This document shows positions 11,772 to 23,696 of a DNA stretch of 64,000 nt, piece after piece. Under the pieces are notes generated by a model, which saw only the letters and a list, made by a program, of their open reading frames with translations, had not been told where the DNA came from and searched no databases. The DNA is from Gari tellinella (lineage: Eukaryota > Mollusca > Bivalvia > Cardiida > Psammobiidae): NCBI GenBank assembly GCA_922989275.2, contig OV277866.1:55729246-55793245 (forward strand), read 5' to 3'. The translations under genes were made by a program, and so were the position numbers. Position 1 is the first letter of the stretch. Each line of letters begins with the position of its first letter.

Positions 11772-11971
11772 TTAACCCATTACTCCATAGATACACAGTT
11801 TACACCTTTAATTTATTCCTCCATTAAAGAAAATAGTTCCAATTTATAGTCATAGATCTTCACAAATCATTAGAACTATTTTCTATGTTCTAACAGATAA
11901 TAGCGAAAAGCCTGCTTTAAGTGGTCAACTATATTCAGTACTAGAAACAGGCCATTGGGAAATGGGTTTAA
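11772..11971. mobile_element. MITE family A copy, core deleted
   Basis: Starts TTAACCCATTACTCCATAGA and ends GGGAAATGGGTTTAA; the palindromic core is reduced. Confidence 0.65.
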
Positions 11972-11974
11972 CGC

Positions 11975-13130
11975 TACCCCTGCGCTAAACACCCCCTCCA
12001 AATATCTACAAAAACATAATCCAATAGCACTTAATTTAACAGCTATACCCCGGCGTTGGCAGTGTCATCTAGAATATATCTCAGAAACTATAAGGTCTAG
12101 GTCAATGAAACTTGAACTGTAGATGCACCTTAAAGGTTTTGTTAAAAGTCTGTTCTGGCCGAACTATTGTACCTAGGGTTACGAAACTTCATATTCTAAT
12201 GCACCTAAATGAGTACACCAAGTTGCATGACAGTTTATTGACCTTGACCTCTAGGGTCAATGTTAGAGTTTTGTGTTAGTCTATTCTAGACTAACAACTG
12301 CACCTAAGGTCAAGGAACTTCATAAGCTGATGAGCCTCAATGAGTACACCAGGTTGAGCTATTGTGATACCTCTCTGTCCGTCCGTCCGTGCTTACAGGA
12401 GGGTACTTATGTGGCTAAAACTCTTAGCCCCATAATTGAAAAGCATTAACTTGTCCATTTCTTGTGACATTAACCTGGCTGATACTCCTCAATGAGAAGA
12501 CCACATGACAGATCCTATATATATATAGGATCTGTCATGTGGTCTTCTCATTGAGGAGTATCAGCCAGGTAAATGTATATACTGATGCGCCTTAATGAGT
12601 TAGGTAACTTTGACCTTTACCTCTAGGGTCAATGTTTAGGTTTTGTGTTAAAGTCTGTTTGCCCTAATTAGCTGCTGCACCTACAGTCAGACCTCTAGGG
12701 TCAATGTTAAAGTTTTGCCTCTGAAGACTAAAGACTGCACCTACGGTCACACAACTTTATATACTGATGTGCCAAAATGAGTTTCGTGACTATGATCTTG
12801 ACCTCTAGGGTCAATGATGAGGTTTTGTGTTAAAGTCTGTTTGCCCTAATTAATGGTTTACTGCACCTACAGTCAGGAAACTTAAAAGTTAATACTGTTG
12901 CGCCCAATTCAGTACACCACTTTGCACTCCCAGTTTGGTGACCTGTCAATGTTAAGTCTTTTCTTGACTAATGACTGCAAAAACGGTGGCGAAATTTCAT
13001 AAACTGATGCGCCTCATAAACTTATTATTTATGATGGTTATATGAGGTAAGACATATTGTTCAAGCCCAAGTGGCACGAAGTGCCACAGGGACTTATTGT
13101 GATTGCCCTGTGTGCGTCTTCGTACATCAT
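11975..13130. repeat. Minisatellite array of a pearl/Helentron-like element
   Basis: Diverged units of roughly 150 bp share TGACCTTGACCTCTAGGGTC, GTTTTGTGTTAAAGTCTGTT and GCACCTACAGTCA. A CCGT-type microsatellite is at about 12,376-12,391. The palindrome at 12,473-12,570 interrupts the array. A hairpin (GTGGCACGAAGTGCCAC) near 13,070 looks like the head of another truncated element. Confidence 0.6.
12473..12570. repeat. 98-bp perfect palindrome
   Basis: Starts ACCTGGCTGATACTCCTC and ends with its exact complement; every base pairs to the centre (CTATATA/TATATAG between 12,521 and 12,522). There is no spacer. It sits inside the minisatellite array. Confidence 0.95.
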
Positions 13131-13133
13131 CAC

Positions 13134-14606
13134 TTTTTAAGCTCACCTGGCACGAAGTGCCAAGGTGAGCTTTTAGGATCGCTGGATGTCCGTCGTCCGT
13201 CGTACGTGGTGAGCTTTTAGGATCGCTGGATGTCCGTCGTCCGTCCGTCCACAATTGGTTCGTTAACACTCTAGCAGCTACAAATATCACCCCATCTTCA
13301 TGAAACTTGATCACAATGTTTGTCTAGTAGAAATGTAGGCCAAGTTCGAATGTAGGTCATGTTGGGTCAAAAACTAGGTCACTAGGTCAAATCATTGAAA
13401 AACCTTGTTAACACAAATCTCATTGGATCTTGATGAAACTTGATCAGAATGTTTATCTCAATGATATCTATGTCAAGTTCGAATGTGGGTCATGTCCGGT
13501 CAAAAACTAGGTCACTAGGTCAAAACTTAGAAAAACCTTGTTAACACTCTAGAGGCTACAAATCTCATTGGATCTGGATGAAACTTGGTCAGAATGTTTG
13601 TCTCATTGATATGTCAAATCATAGAAAAACCTTGTTAACACTCTAGAGGCTACAAATCTCATTGGATCTTGATGAAACTTGGTCTGAATGTTTGTCTCAT
13701 TGATATCTAGGTCAAGTTCGAATATGGGTCATGTCCGGTCAAAAACTAGGTCACTAGGTCAAATCATAGAAAAACCTTGTTAACACTCTAGATGCTACAA
13801 ATCTCATTGGATCTTGATGAAACTTGGTCAGAATATTTGCTTAATTGATACCAAGGTCAAGTTCGAATATGGGTTATGTCCGGTCAAAAACTAGGTCACT
13901 AGGTCAAATCATAGAAAAACCTTGTTAACACTCTAGAGGCTACAAATCTCATTGGATCTTGATGACACTTGGTCAGCATGTTTGTCTTATTGATATCTAG
14001 GTCAAGTTTGAATATGGGTCATGTCCGGTCAAAAAGTAGGTCACTAGGTCAAATCATAGAAAAACCTTGTTAACACTCTTGAGGCTATAAATTTCATCTG
14101 ATCTTTATGCACTTTGGTCAGAATGTTTGCTTAATTGATACCAAGGCCAAGTTCGAATATGGGTCATTTAGAGTAAAAATCTAGGTCACTAGGTCAAATC
14201 ATAGGGGAAACTTGTTAACACTCTAGAGGCTACAAATATCATTGGATTTTAATGAATTTTGCTCATCATGATTGCCTCATTGATATCTAGCTCAGTTAAT
14301 TTTGAATGATGTCTGGTTGAAAACTAGGTCACTAGGTCAAATCAAAGAAAAACAGCGTTAACCTTTAGAAGCTACAAATCTCACTAGATCTGCATGAAAT
14401 ATTGTCAGAATTTTTGCCTACATCAGATCTAGGTCAAAATCAAATATGGATTGTGTCCATTCAAAAACTAGATCAAATCATAGGAAAATCTTGTTTACAC
14501 TCTAGAGGTTGATTGTGGGTCATGGCCAGTCATAATCTAGGTCACTATAGGTCAAGTTTGCCATGGTGTACCAGGTGAGCGATTTAGGGCCATAGTGGCC
14601 CTTGTT
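13134..14606 (+). mobile_element. Pearl/Helentron-like element, complete
   Basis: Head: AGCTCACCTGGCACGAAG hairpin then GTCCGTCGTCCGTCC microsatellite. Body: diverged units of about 150 bp with CTTGTTAACACTCTAGAGGC and AACTAGGTCACTAGGTCAAA. Tail: GGTGAGCGATTTAGGGCC, hairpin AGGGCCATAGTGGCCCT, then TTGTT. This order is that of the bivalve pearl repeats, thought to be Helitron/Helentron-related. No Rep/helicase is present, so it is non-autonomous. Confidence 0.8.
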
Positions 14607-14711
14607 CTTCAAACTTAATAGGACAGTTCATTTTTGGTAGCTCTGTCAGATTTCTTCAAATATAGGTCATACAATTGAAATTGTGGTCACGATGGCAACC
14701 AGTTTAATTTC

Positions 14712-16002
14712 TTTTTAGCTCACCTGGCACGTAGTGCCAAGGTGAGCTTTTAGGATCGCTGGATGTCCGTTGTCCGTCGTCTGTCCGTCCGTCCATAATT
14801 GTTCGTTAACACTCTACCAGGTTCAAATCTCATTCGATCTTGATGAAACTTGGTCACAATGTTTGCCTCAATGAAATCTAGGTCAAGTTCGAATGTGGGT
14901 TATGTCCGGTCAAAAACTAGGTCACTAGGTCAAATTATGGAAAAACCTTGTTAACACTCTAGAGGCTACAAATTTCATTGGATCTTCATGACACTTCATC
15001 AATATGATTGTCCCAATGAAATCTAGGCCAAGTTCGAATGTGGGTCATGTCCGGTCAAAAACTAGGTCACTAGGTCAAATCTTCGAAAAACCTTGTTAAC
15101 ACTCTAGAGACTACAAATTTCATTGGATATTCATGAAACTTCATCAAAATGTTTGCCTCAATGAAATCTAGGTCATGTTTGAATGTGGGTCATGTTGGGT
15201 CAAAAACTAGGTCAGTAGGTCAAATTATCGAAAAACCTTGTTAACACTCTAGAGGCTACAAATTTCATTTGATCTTCATGAAACTTCATCAATATGATTG
15301 TCCCAATGAAATCTAGGCCAAGTTCGAATGTGGGTCATGTCCGGTCAAAAACTAGGTCACTAGGTCAAATCTTCGAAAAACCTTGATCGCACTCTAGAGA
15401 CTACAAATTTCATTGGATATTCATGAAACTTCATCAAAATGTTTGCCCCAATGAAATCTAGGTCAAGTTCGAATGTGGGTCATGTCTGGTCAAAAACTAG
15501 GTCACTAGGTCAAATTATCGAAAAACCTTGTTAACACTTAAGAGGCTACAAATTTCATTTGATCTTCATGAAACTTCATCAATATGATTGTCCCAATGAA
15601 ATCTAGGCCAAGTTCGAATGTGGGTCATGTCCGGTCAAAAACTAGGTCACTAGGTCAAATCTTCGAAAAACCTTGATAACACTCTAGAGACTACAAATTT
15701 CATTGGATATTCATGAAACTTCATCAATATGATTGCCTCAATGAAATCTAAGCCAAGTTCGAATGTGGGTCATGTCCGGTCAAAAACTAGGTCACTAGGT
15801 CAAATCATCGAAAAAGCTCGTTAACACTCTATAGAGACTACAAAAGTCATTGAATCTTCATGAAACTTGAACAAAATGTTTGTCTCATTGAAATCGAGGT
15901 CAAGTTAGAATGAGGGTCATGCCCGGTCAAAAACTAGGTCACACAGTGTACATGGTTACATGGTTACCAGGTGAGCGATTTAGGGCCATAGTGGCCCTTG
16001 TT
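14712..16002 (+). mobile_element. Pearl/Helentron-like element, complete
   Basis: Same head hairpin and tail hairpin as its neighbour at 13,134, but the internal units form a separate subfamily (ATGAAACTTCATCAATATGA, AAATCTAGGCCAAGTTCGAA). Adjacent complete copies on the same strand are about 105 bp apart. Confidence 0.8.
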
Positions 16003-18470
16003 AAAAATCTTCCTGTCAAAAACTACTGGTCTGAATTGAAAATAATTTTACCAAAATCATACTGTTTTAGGTCTGTCCATCCGTCCGTCCTTCCGTCACT
16101 CACGTTGTCCGTCCGCAACTGTATCTCTGAAACCGATGAACAGATTTAGATGAAACTTGGTATAGTTATTTGTCATCATAGGAGCACCGTGGAAAATTGA
16201 ATTTTTTTCAGAAAATTTTAGGAATTTATGAGTTATCTGCCCTTTTTTATACGCCCGTCATCGACGGTCGTATTATGGTATACCCAGCGCTGTCCGTCCA
16301 TCCGTACGTTAACTTTTCTTGTTAGCGCTCTCTCACCTTCATTTATTTACCGATTTTGATTTAACTTCCTACAAATATTCCATACCACAATAGTTCAGAT
16401 GAGTTCGCGTTTCAGACGTTGGCAGCTATTTTTAGCAAGTTATGCCCCTTTATTGTCAAAAATGGGCATTTTTTAAAAAAAACGAGAACTTTTTTTTCTA
16501 TTATTCAATTTATTTCAAATTTGATATGGTGATACAATGAATGAAGTTCCTTAACATATATTACGGGTTTTGGTTTGACTTCGTATTTTCAGAGTTATGG
16601 GGCACATTTTTTGAACAATATATTGTTTCCTGATAATAATTTTACTTACATTTTGTCTATTGTAACCAAATTTCATATTTATCTTTCTCATCATACAGGG
16701 AAGGCACCTGTGAATTTTGGTTCCTGTTAAATTTCAGACGTTGGCGACTATAGCAGAGTTATGCCCCCTTTATTGTCAAAAATGGGCATTTTTTAAAAAA
16801 AACAGAACTTTTTTCTTGACTATCGCAATACTATCGGGATAGTACTTGAGCTATCGCAATACTTCAGCATAGTCTTTTTGAGATCGATAGTCGGGCCTAC
16901 ACTGCGGGCGACTTTTTCCAGTCGGCCTGAGTCCGGACGACTTTGACACCCGCCGGCCATGACGGGCGTATTTTGCCGCACTGCGGTGCTCTTGTTGTGT
17001 TAAAAATGCCATATTTAATAGTTTTTACACTCTAGCAACTACAGTATTCAACATATTTTGTTTATACTTGCACACAATGTCTATAAGTACAAGTTCTTGA
17101 AGGTGTGCAATTATTGTCAAAAAAGATACTTGTGACAAGAGTTATCTGCCCTTGATGTACTTAGAAATGCTAGAAAATGCTTTATTTTGATATTGTTTAC
17201 ATACTACTACTAGTGTCTATAAATATGCATGGATTTTGATAAAAACTTTCTTGAACTATGTGTGGCTATTAAATTTCAAATGAATTTGATTATTGTTGAA
17301 AACAGAGAAATTAGTCATTAGTTATCTGCCCTTGATAAGTCAAAAAAAGCCATATTTAACAGTTTTTACTCTCTAGCAACTACAGTTTTGAATGGATTTG
17401 AATTATACTTGCACACAATGTCTATAAGTACAAGTTCTTGAAGGTGTGCAATTTTTGTCAAAAAAGGATACTTGTGGCTAGAATTATCTGCCCTTAATGC
17501 TAGAAAATGCTTTATTTTAATATTTTTACATACTAGTATCTATAAATATGCATGGATTTTGATAAAAAAAACAAACTTAAACTATGTATTGCTATTAGTT
17601 TTCAAATGAATTTTATTATTGTTGAAAACGGAGAAACTAGTCAACAGTTATCTGCCCTTGATGAGCCGAAAAAAACATATGTAACAGTTTTTACCATCAA
17701 GAAACTACAGTTTTGAATTGATTTTGATTTAACTTACACAGGATGTTTATAAATATAAGTTCTTGAAGGGGTGCAATTATTGTCAAAAAAGGATACTTTG
17801 TGGCAAGAGTTATCTGCCCTTTATGTACTTAGTAATGCTACACAATGCGTTATTGTTTACATGAAAGTGTGTACAAATGTGAATGGATGTTGAAAAAATA
17901 TATGGCTACTATTTATAGAATGAGTTCAATTATTGTCGAAAATGTGCAAATTAGTCTAGAGTAATCTGCCCTTGATGAGTTGAAAATGTCATATTTAACA
18001 GTGTTTACACTCTAGTTACTCCAGTTTTAAACAGTTTTATTAATACTTGCATAGAATGTATATAATAAGTATAACTTCTTGAAAGGATGGAATTATTTTC
18101 AAAACAAGATACTTGTGACAAAGAGTTATCTGCCCTGTATGTACACATGAACTTTGAAATGCTAGAAAGAAAAGGCTTTATTTTAGTACAGTTTACACGC
18201 TAGTATGGACAAATGTGTATAAATTTTTTTTAAACTTTATTATAGATCTACTATTAAGTATAAAAACATAGCAATTAATTTTCAAATGAGTTCATTTATT
18301 GTTGAAAATGGACAAAATTGTCGAGAGTGTTACACCCTTGATGAGTTGAAAATGCCATGTTTAACAGTGTTTGCACTCTAGTAAATTCTACAGTTCTGAA
18401 TTTATATTGATAATACTTGCACACAATTATAAGTTCTTGAAAGTATTTAATTAATGTTGAAATTGAATCT
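16003..18470 (+). mobile_element. Pearl/Helentron-like array interrupted by another element
   Basis: The left part (16,003-16,242) has a CCGT-type microsatellite (16,075-16,115) and AGTTATCTGCCC. After the insertion at 16,243-16,996 the array resumes with GTTAAAAATGCCATATTTAA and continues as diverged units sharing AGTTATCTGCCCTTGATG and TTTTTACACTCTAGCAACTA. The right end is not resolved. Confidence 0.55.
16243..16996 (+). mobile_element. Helentron-like element of a second family, nested
   Basis: Begins with hairpin ACGCCCGTCATCGACGGTCG then CTGTCCGTCCATCCGT. It ends with hairpin GCACTGCGGTGC followed by TCTTGTT. The interior repeats TTATGCCCCTTTATTGTCAA. It interrupts the flanking array within a T-run. 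Confidence 0.65.
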
Positions 18471-19198
18471 AGAGTTACCTGCCCCTGTCATACTCAGATT
18501 TTCTACAAACGGCTTTATTTTAGTATTGTTTAGGCTTTTAACATGTACAAAATTGAATGGATTTTTATAAAACTTTGTAAAAAGCATTTGAATGTTGATC
18601 TTTAAAGACAGGTGATCACCATTTGTCCCTTCCTCCCACAATAATGTTTGCCAAATTCTTCTCGACAATCGCTGCGGCAGGGGATATCAGCTCTAAGGTG
18701 CTTGTTAAATAATTTTCCTAGCTTGAAATATATGGCTGCCAGTGGGTGGGGTAGATTTTCCTTATTATGGCTATATACTGGTAGTGAAAACTTTAAAATG
18801 AATGTATTAATACTTAATGGTCTTACCATTGTGACTTTATTACATAGAGGATAATCAATTCCTTCCGATTGATATGAAAAATATATCACGAGAATTGGTT
18901 GTTATCTGGTTAAAAAAGTTTTTTAACCCGATAACAAACCCATTCAAGTGATATATTTTTCATACCTATTCGAAGGAATTGATTATTCTATTTTGATGTG
19001 ACGTCACAAAAAATGATATCGTCACTAGTGATGATATCAACTGTGATCATATGAAATTTATCTGAGAAATCTTTTTAAATCATTGATAGGTATATAATAA
19101 AACATCAGTTGCAAATGGAACTAAATGAGAAGATAATCAGCTACATATTCAAATCTTTATTACAATCATGAGTCTACAGTGATTCTCAAATTTTTTTC
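18471..19198. other. Non-coding stretch containing a fold-back
   Basis: The fold-back at 18,851-18,986 is listed separately. The remainder is tail of the preceding array and unique AT-rich DNA without an exon. Confidence 0.4.
18851..18986. repeat. Fold-back inverted repeat
   Basis: Arms ATAATCAATTCCTTCCGATT ... AAGGAATTGATTAT and GATATGAAAAATATATCAC with its complement surround a central AAAAAAGTTTTTTAACC. Arms total about 60 bp with a few mismatches. Confidence 0.75.
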
Positions 19199-19453
19199 TT
19201 AACCCATTACCCCATACTGTTTATAGTTAATGTGTTTATAGTGAGACATGCAACTACTTAACGCATGTTGAAAGTAAAGCAGAATGTGCCTAAAGGTACA
19301 TCCTGCTTTACTTCCAGGGTAGACTGATTTAAGCTACCATCTGCTAGAATATAGAAAACATTTTTATGGTGCATATTCATGACTGTATATAGTGGAACTT
19401 TTTTCTTTGGTGGAGAAATGAATTAAAGGTGTATTTACGGAGTAATGGATTAA
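19199..19453. mobile_element. MITE family A copy
   Basis: TTAACCCATTACCCCATA at the left, GGAGTAATGGATTAA at the right. Its right TTAA is also the first TTAA of the next element (family C). Confidence 0.75.
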
Positions 19454-19700
19454 CTCTTTGAACCCTAGTCACGCATATATGCGTCATTTGCCAAAAGCGT
19501 ACCTATGGAGTACACTTGTCCTATGCAAACAGTGTTGACCCTGATCAGAGGGCTCCTTAAGGAGCCCTCTGATCAGGGTCTACACTGTTTGACATTTTGA
19601 CATAAATGTTTATTGTAAAAATCAACCCTAGAACGTCAAAAATGGACTAGACTAAATTGAAAACTAGAATTGTCCATTTAATGTTTCAGGGAGGAAATGT
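19450..19700. mobile_element. MITE family C copy, right end decayed
   Basis: Begins TTAACTCTTTGAACCCTAGT, then ACGCATATATGCGT. The core palindrome is CAGAGGGCTCC/GGAGCCCTCTG inside AACAGTG...CACTGTTT. It continues to GAATTGTCCATTTAATGTTT, but no final TTAA remains. Confidence 0.7.
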
Positions 19701-19912
19701 TCAAGTAATCAATGTTACTAGATTGTCTTATTTTTTATGACCACTCATTGACTGAAAGCACCTCAACTCTTTCAACACTTGTGAGTTATAAGGTTCCCTT
19801 GTTGATCAATTCAGTTACCAAAACCAGGAGCTATATAATCTAATCTTCCTGCCAAAACATGAGCCAGTCTACTTGGAATTCTAGGTAGTTTAATAAATAC
19901 TGCTCTAAGTTA

Positions 19913-20125
19913 GCAAATAGTGTAGACCCTGATCAGATATCTCCTATAGGAACCCTCTGATCTGGGTCTGTTTGCAATTGTAATGAGTACATTGTATTCA
20001 GGTTCATGGTGTTGAAAGAGTTATTTGACCCCTAAAAACTTAAAGGAATAAATCCAGTTACCAATATGCAGACCCTGATCAGAGGACTCCTGATGGAGCT
20101 CTCTGATCTAGGTCTGCAGTGTTTA
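19913..20125. repeat. Two decayed family C cores
   Basis: Two GACCCTGATCAGA...CTCTGATCTGGGTC inverted repeats (about 19,925-19,970 and 20,070-20,118) without intact outer ends. Confidence 0.5.
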
Positions 20126-20399
20126 TTATGTGTGAATTATTCACAGGTACATTGTTTGCAGGGGGCACATAAACACATCACTAGATTTTAGTGGGTTCAT
20201 AAAGCAGACTGAAAGTAAAGCAGAAAACTCCTAAAAGAGCATTCTCCTTATTTTCATCCTTCTGATAGCTGCACTTTGTACTTGAACACCTAAAAATGCT
20301 TTCCTTTGAATGCTTATAGAAGCAAAACATTTACTAAATTCAAATACATGTATGCTAAATTCAAAACTGCATGCACAACTATTTATGAAACAACAAACA

Positions 20400-20531
20400 C
20401 TTTAACCCTCTGCATGCTGCAGGCGATTTTGCAAACAGTTTAGATCAAGATGAGATGCCAAGTAACTGTACATGTTCTCATCTGGATCCATACAGTTTGG
20501 CACTCTGGTGATATTCTCTGAGAGAAAATGC
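20400..20531. mobile_element. Degenerate MITE family E copy
   Basis: TTTAACCCTCTGCATGCTG at the left and a GATGAGATGCC/GTTCTCATCTGGATCC palindrome. Confidence 0.45.
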
Positions 20532-20533
20532 CA

Positions 20534-20781
20534 TTTACCCATTACCCCCTAGCCTGTTTCCTGTATTGAAGTCAGGTGACCACTTAAAGCAGGTTGAAAG
20601 TAAAGCAGAATGTGCCTCAAGGCACATTCTGCTATACTTTCAGCCTGCTTAAAGCTACCATCTAGATTATACAAAATATTTCTTATGGGGCATATTAACG
20701 ACAGTATGAATTGGAACTATTTTCTTCAATGGATGAATAAATTAAAGGCGTAAAAATGTGTATTATGGGGTAATGGGTTAA
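20534..20781. mobile_element. MITE family A copy
   Basis: Left TTTACCCATTACCCCCTAGC, right TTATGGGGTAATGGGTTAA. Core palindrome centred on GTGCCTCAAGGCAC. Confidence 0.75.
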
Positions 20782-20847
20782 ATCAACTTTGGGAAGTGTT
20801 GCGGATGAATGATAATCACAGAACATGCAGAAGGTTATAAAATAGAA

Positions 20848-21062
20848 TACAGTAAAACCTCTTTATCAGGACCATAAAAAGAAGGACAATGGGTTGATTA
20901 AAATACTGGTGAGTCCTGATGACAGCTTCAAGCAAGGTGGCAGTAAAACAGAAAGCTCTAAAAGGAGCTTTCTGTTTAACTGTCACCTTGCTTTAAAAAG
21001 TCACCTGTATTAAACATCTAATAATTGACACAATTTATTGGTCTTTATAGATAGGTTTTTAC
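20848..21062. mobile_element. MITE family F copy
   Basis: TACAGTAAAACCTCTTTATC at the left and ATAGATAGGTTTTTACAG at the right. Core palindrome AAAGCTCTAAAAGGAGCTTT with GCAAGGTG arms. Confidence 0.75.
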
Positions 21063-21194
21063 AGTTCTGACATAATAAGGATCATTACATTTTCAGTTTG
21101 AAACGGAAATTTGTGTCATTTACTATATTTTTGTGTCCAGTGTTAGCAAGTACAATATATACAGTCAAAATCTCTTTGAGGCAGCATAGGGCTC

Positions 21195-21439
21195 TTTCAA
21201 CCCTCTCCCTCATAGACTAAGAAGCACCTTTTAGCACATTTAATTTATTCCTCTAATAAAGAAAATAGTTCTATTGTATACATTTATAGACATGTACCAA
21301 AGGAAATATACGCTAGCAGATGGTAGCTTAAAGCAGGCTGAAAGAAAAGCAGAATGTGCCTTAAGGCACACTTTGCTTTACTTTCACCGAGCTTTCAATG
21401 ACCACCTGTCTTCAAACAGGCTATGGGGTAAAAGGTAAA
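21195..21439. mobile_element. MITE family A copy
   Basis: Family A body with core GTGCCTTAAGGCAC; the ends are partly mutated (TTTCAACCCTCTCCCTC and GGGGTAAAAGGTAAA). Confidence 0.65.
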
Positions 21440-21630
21440 CTCTTACCATGCTAGCGGTGGATATGTACCACATTGATTACCTTTGCAAACAGTTTGCATC
21501 TGACAGGATCCAAACTGTTTGACACTCTGACCCTATTTTAAAAGAAATTTTACCAAATCTATTTTTAAAACATAGCAGACAACAATTATTGTTGCAGACA
21601 AAAAAATTACCCAGCATACAAAGTGTTAAT
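21436..21630. mobile_element. MITE family E copy, partly deleted
   Basis: Abuts the preceding copy. It has ACCATGCTAGCGG-type left end, CAAACAGTTTGCATCTGACAGG core remnant and right end CCCAGCATACAAAGTGTTAA. Confidence 0.5.
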
Positions 21631-21807
21631 ACATACAAGTGATAGTTTATTGCAGGATAAAGGTAAAATAGAAAGCTCCTTTAGGAGTGTCTGCTTTACT
21701 TTTGTCCTGCATTAAGCAGTCATCTTTGTGTGTATTTGTGTCTGCTTAACACAAGTGCTACTCTGTTACATTTGAGACAGTCACTACCTGCTGTCAGGTG
21801 AGATACA

Positions 21808-21993
21808 ATACAACCTCTTTCTTACGACCTTAATTGTATTAAGTATTAGGTGTTTAAGACAAGTGACTGCTCAAAGCAAGGTGATAGTTAAACAGAAAGC
21901 TCATTTAGGAGCTTTCTGTTTTACTTTCACTTTGCTGAAAGCTGTCACCTGTATTTTATACAAGCAATTAGCCTACCTTTTACAGGTTTTACT
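21808..21993. mobile_element. MITE family F copy
   Basis: Ends TACAACCTCTTTCTTACGAC and TACAGGTTTTACTG. The core palindrome is AAAGCTCATTTAGGAGCTTT. Confidence 0.65.
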
Positions 21994-22164
21994 GAATATC
22001 AAATGTCTGGATCCCATATGCTTGAACATAAATTGTTTTATAAGCTTTAATTATGATGTAAATGATAAACTCATTCAAACCTGAAACTTTTAATTGACAG
22101 TTCCAATTTCAAATTAAGTCATCTATTTTGAATATATACTTAGGGTTGTTTCTGTCAATGTTTG

Positions 22165-22432
22165 ACAACATGACTAACAGTGTAGACCCTAATCAGAGGA
22201 CTCCTTTATGAGCCCTCTGATCTGGGTCTCCACTGTTTACATAGGACAATAGTACTTTTCTCAGGTGCACTGTTTGCAAAAGATGCATATGTGCATTTTA
22301 AAGAGTAATATTAAATTAATTGCCAAATCAACTCTATCCCCCACTAAAATCAGATAAATTGAAATTTCAAACAGTTTGGATTCAGATCAGATGCTGAGTA
22401 ATCTGGCACCTGATCAAGATCCAAACTGTTTG
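22165..22432. repeat. Decayed family C core and an intact family E core
   Basis: About 22,170-22,235 is a GATCTGGGTC-type family C palindrome. At 22,368-22,432 CAAACAGTTTGGATTCAGAT pairs with the ATCCAAACTGTTTG arm. Confidence 0.55.
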
Positions 22433-22538
22433 ACAGATACTTATTTAGATTTCTTTAGTAAAATAATACATTAAAATGAGAAATAAGAATAAAAGTACTC
22501 AAATCTCTGTTAAAAACCAAGGTTTTGAAAATTAAGAC

Positions 22539-22747
22539 TACAGTAGAACCCCTCTATTACGACCACTAAAAAGAAGGCTAATTGCCTGTAGAAAAGACAG
22601 GTGACAGCTTAAAGCAATGTGAAAGTGAGACAGAAAGCTCCTGTAGGAGTTTTCAGTTTCACTTTCACATTGCTTTAAGCAGCCACCTGTCTTAAATGAC
22701 TAATATTTGACACAATTTATTGGTTGTAATAGAGAGGTTCTACTGTA
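22539..22747. mobile_element. MITE family F copy
   Basis: TACAGTAGAACCCCTCTATT at the left, TAGAGAGGTTCTACTGTA at the right, core palindrome around GCTCCTGTAGGAG. Confidence 0.8.
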
Positions 22748-22794
22748 TATGTACAAAATATTATACAGACTGGTGTTATGCTATCCAATTAACA

Positions 22795-23208
22795 TACAGT
22801 CAAACCTCTCTACTATGACCACTGAATTTTGGTAATTATTAGTATGTTTTCAACAGGTAACTGCTTAACCCATTCCCCCGTAGCCTGTTTCTAGTTTTAA
22901 AGAAAGCTGATCACTTAAAGCAGGTTGAAAGTACAGCTGAATGTGCCTTGAGGTGCATTCTGCTTTACTGTCAGCCTGCTTTAAGCTATTATCTGCTAGG
23001 ATATAAAAAGATTTGTAATGACACATATTTATGACTGTATAACAGGAGGACTAAGTTTTAGGTGTAAAAAGATGTATTTATGGGGTAGTGGGTTAAGGCA
23101 AGGGTACAGTAAAACTGTTTACCTTCACCTTGCTTTAAGCTGTTATCTGTCTTTTATACAACCAAGCCTTCGTTTTAGTGGTCATAATAATGAGGTTTTT
23201 ACTTTACA
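22795..23208. mobile_element. MITE family F copy split by a family A copy
   Basis: Left part TACAGTCAAACCTCTCTACT through GGTAACTGC; right part GGCAAGGGTACAGTAAAAC through ATGAGGTTTTTACTTTACAG. The two halves join at a single TTAA to recreate the usual ACTGCTTAA-GCAAGG core flank. Confidence 0.8.
22865..23096. mobile_element. MITE family A copy nested in family F
   Basis: TTAACCCATTCCCCCGTAGC at the left, TTATGGGGTAGTGGGTTAA at the right. TTAA is present at both junctions with the family F host. Confidence 0.85.
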
Positions 23209-23448
23209 GTTAAACCTGTATGAAGCAATCATTCTATACAATCATGTCCATTGCCCAATTAGCAGTCTCTTGCCTAGTTGATTGCTAAAAACAGGATATG
23301 AACAAGGCAGAAAGCTCCTGCAGAAGTTTTCTGCATTATATTTATCTTGAATTTAGCAGTCACATGTCTTTGATTATCTGTTTCAAGTTTCTCAAAGAAA
23401 GCAATATAAAACTTTTGCTGTACAGAAAAAAGAAAACAGTCTTTAGAT

Positions 23449-23657
23449 TACAGTAAAACCTTTCTATTAGGACCACTACTAGGAAGGCTAATGGTTTGTG
23501 AAAAAGACAGGTGACAACTTAAAGCAAGGTGAAAGTAAAACAGAAAGCTCCTTAAGGAGCTTTCTGTTTTACTGTCACCTTGCTTTATGCAGTCACCTGT
23601 CATAAACACATGATAATTATCACAATTTAGTGGTCATAATAGATATGTTTTACTGTA
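23449..23657. mobile_element. MITE family F copy at the 3' side of the HSF-type gene
   Basis: TACAGTAAAACCTTTCTATT at the left and TATGTTTTACTGTA at the right. Core palindrome AAAGCTCCTTAAGGAGCTTT. It lies 39 bp past the stop codon of the minus-strand gene, so it may be part of that gene's 3' untranslated region. Confidence 0.8.
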
Positions 23658-23696
23658 TACAGTTTAGTTTTGGATCAAATATTCCGGTCATTATGC

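Noticed and set aside
12997..13314. 105-residue minus-strand frame
   Set aside because: It lies in the microsatellite and head hairpin of a pearl-like element; the low-complexity RTDGRR-type translation is that of GTCC repeats.
13134..16002. Regular repeats spaced by similar lengths, superficially CRISPR-like
   Set aside because: The units are about 150 bp, diverge along their whole length and have no unique spacers or cas genes; they are minisatellite units of a eukaryotic mobile element.
18602..18889. Overlapping frames on both strands
   Set aside because: They overlap an array tail and a fold-back, with no splice or motif support.
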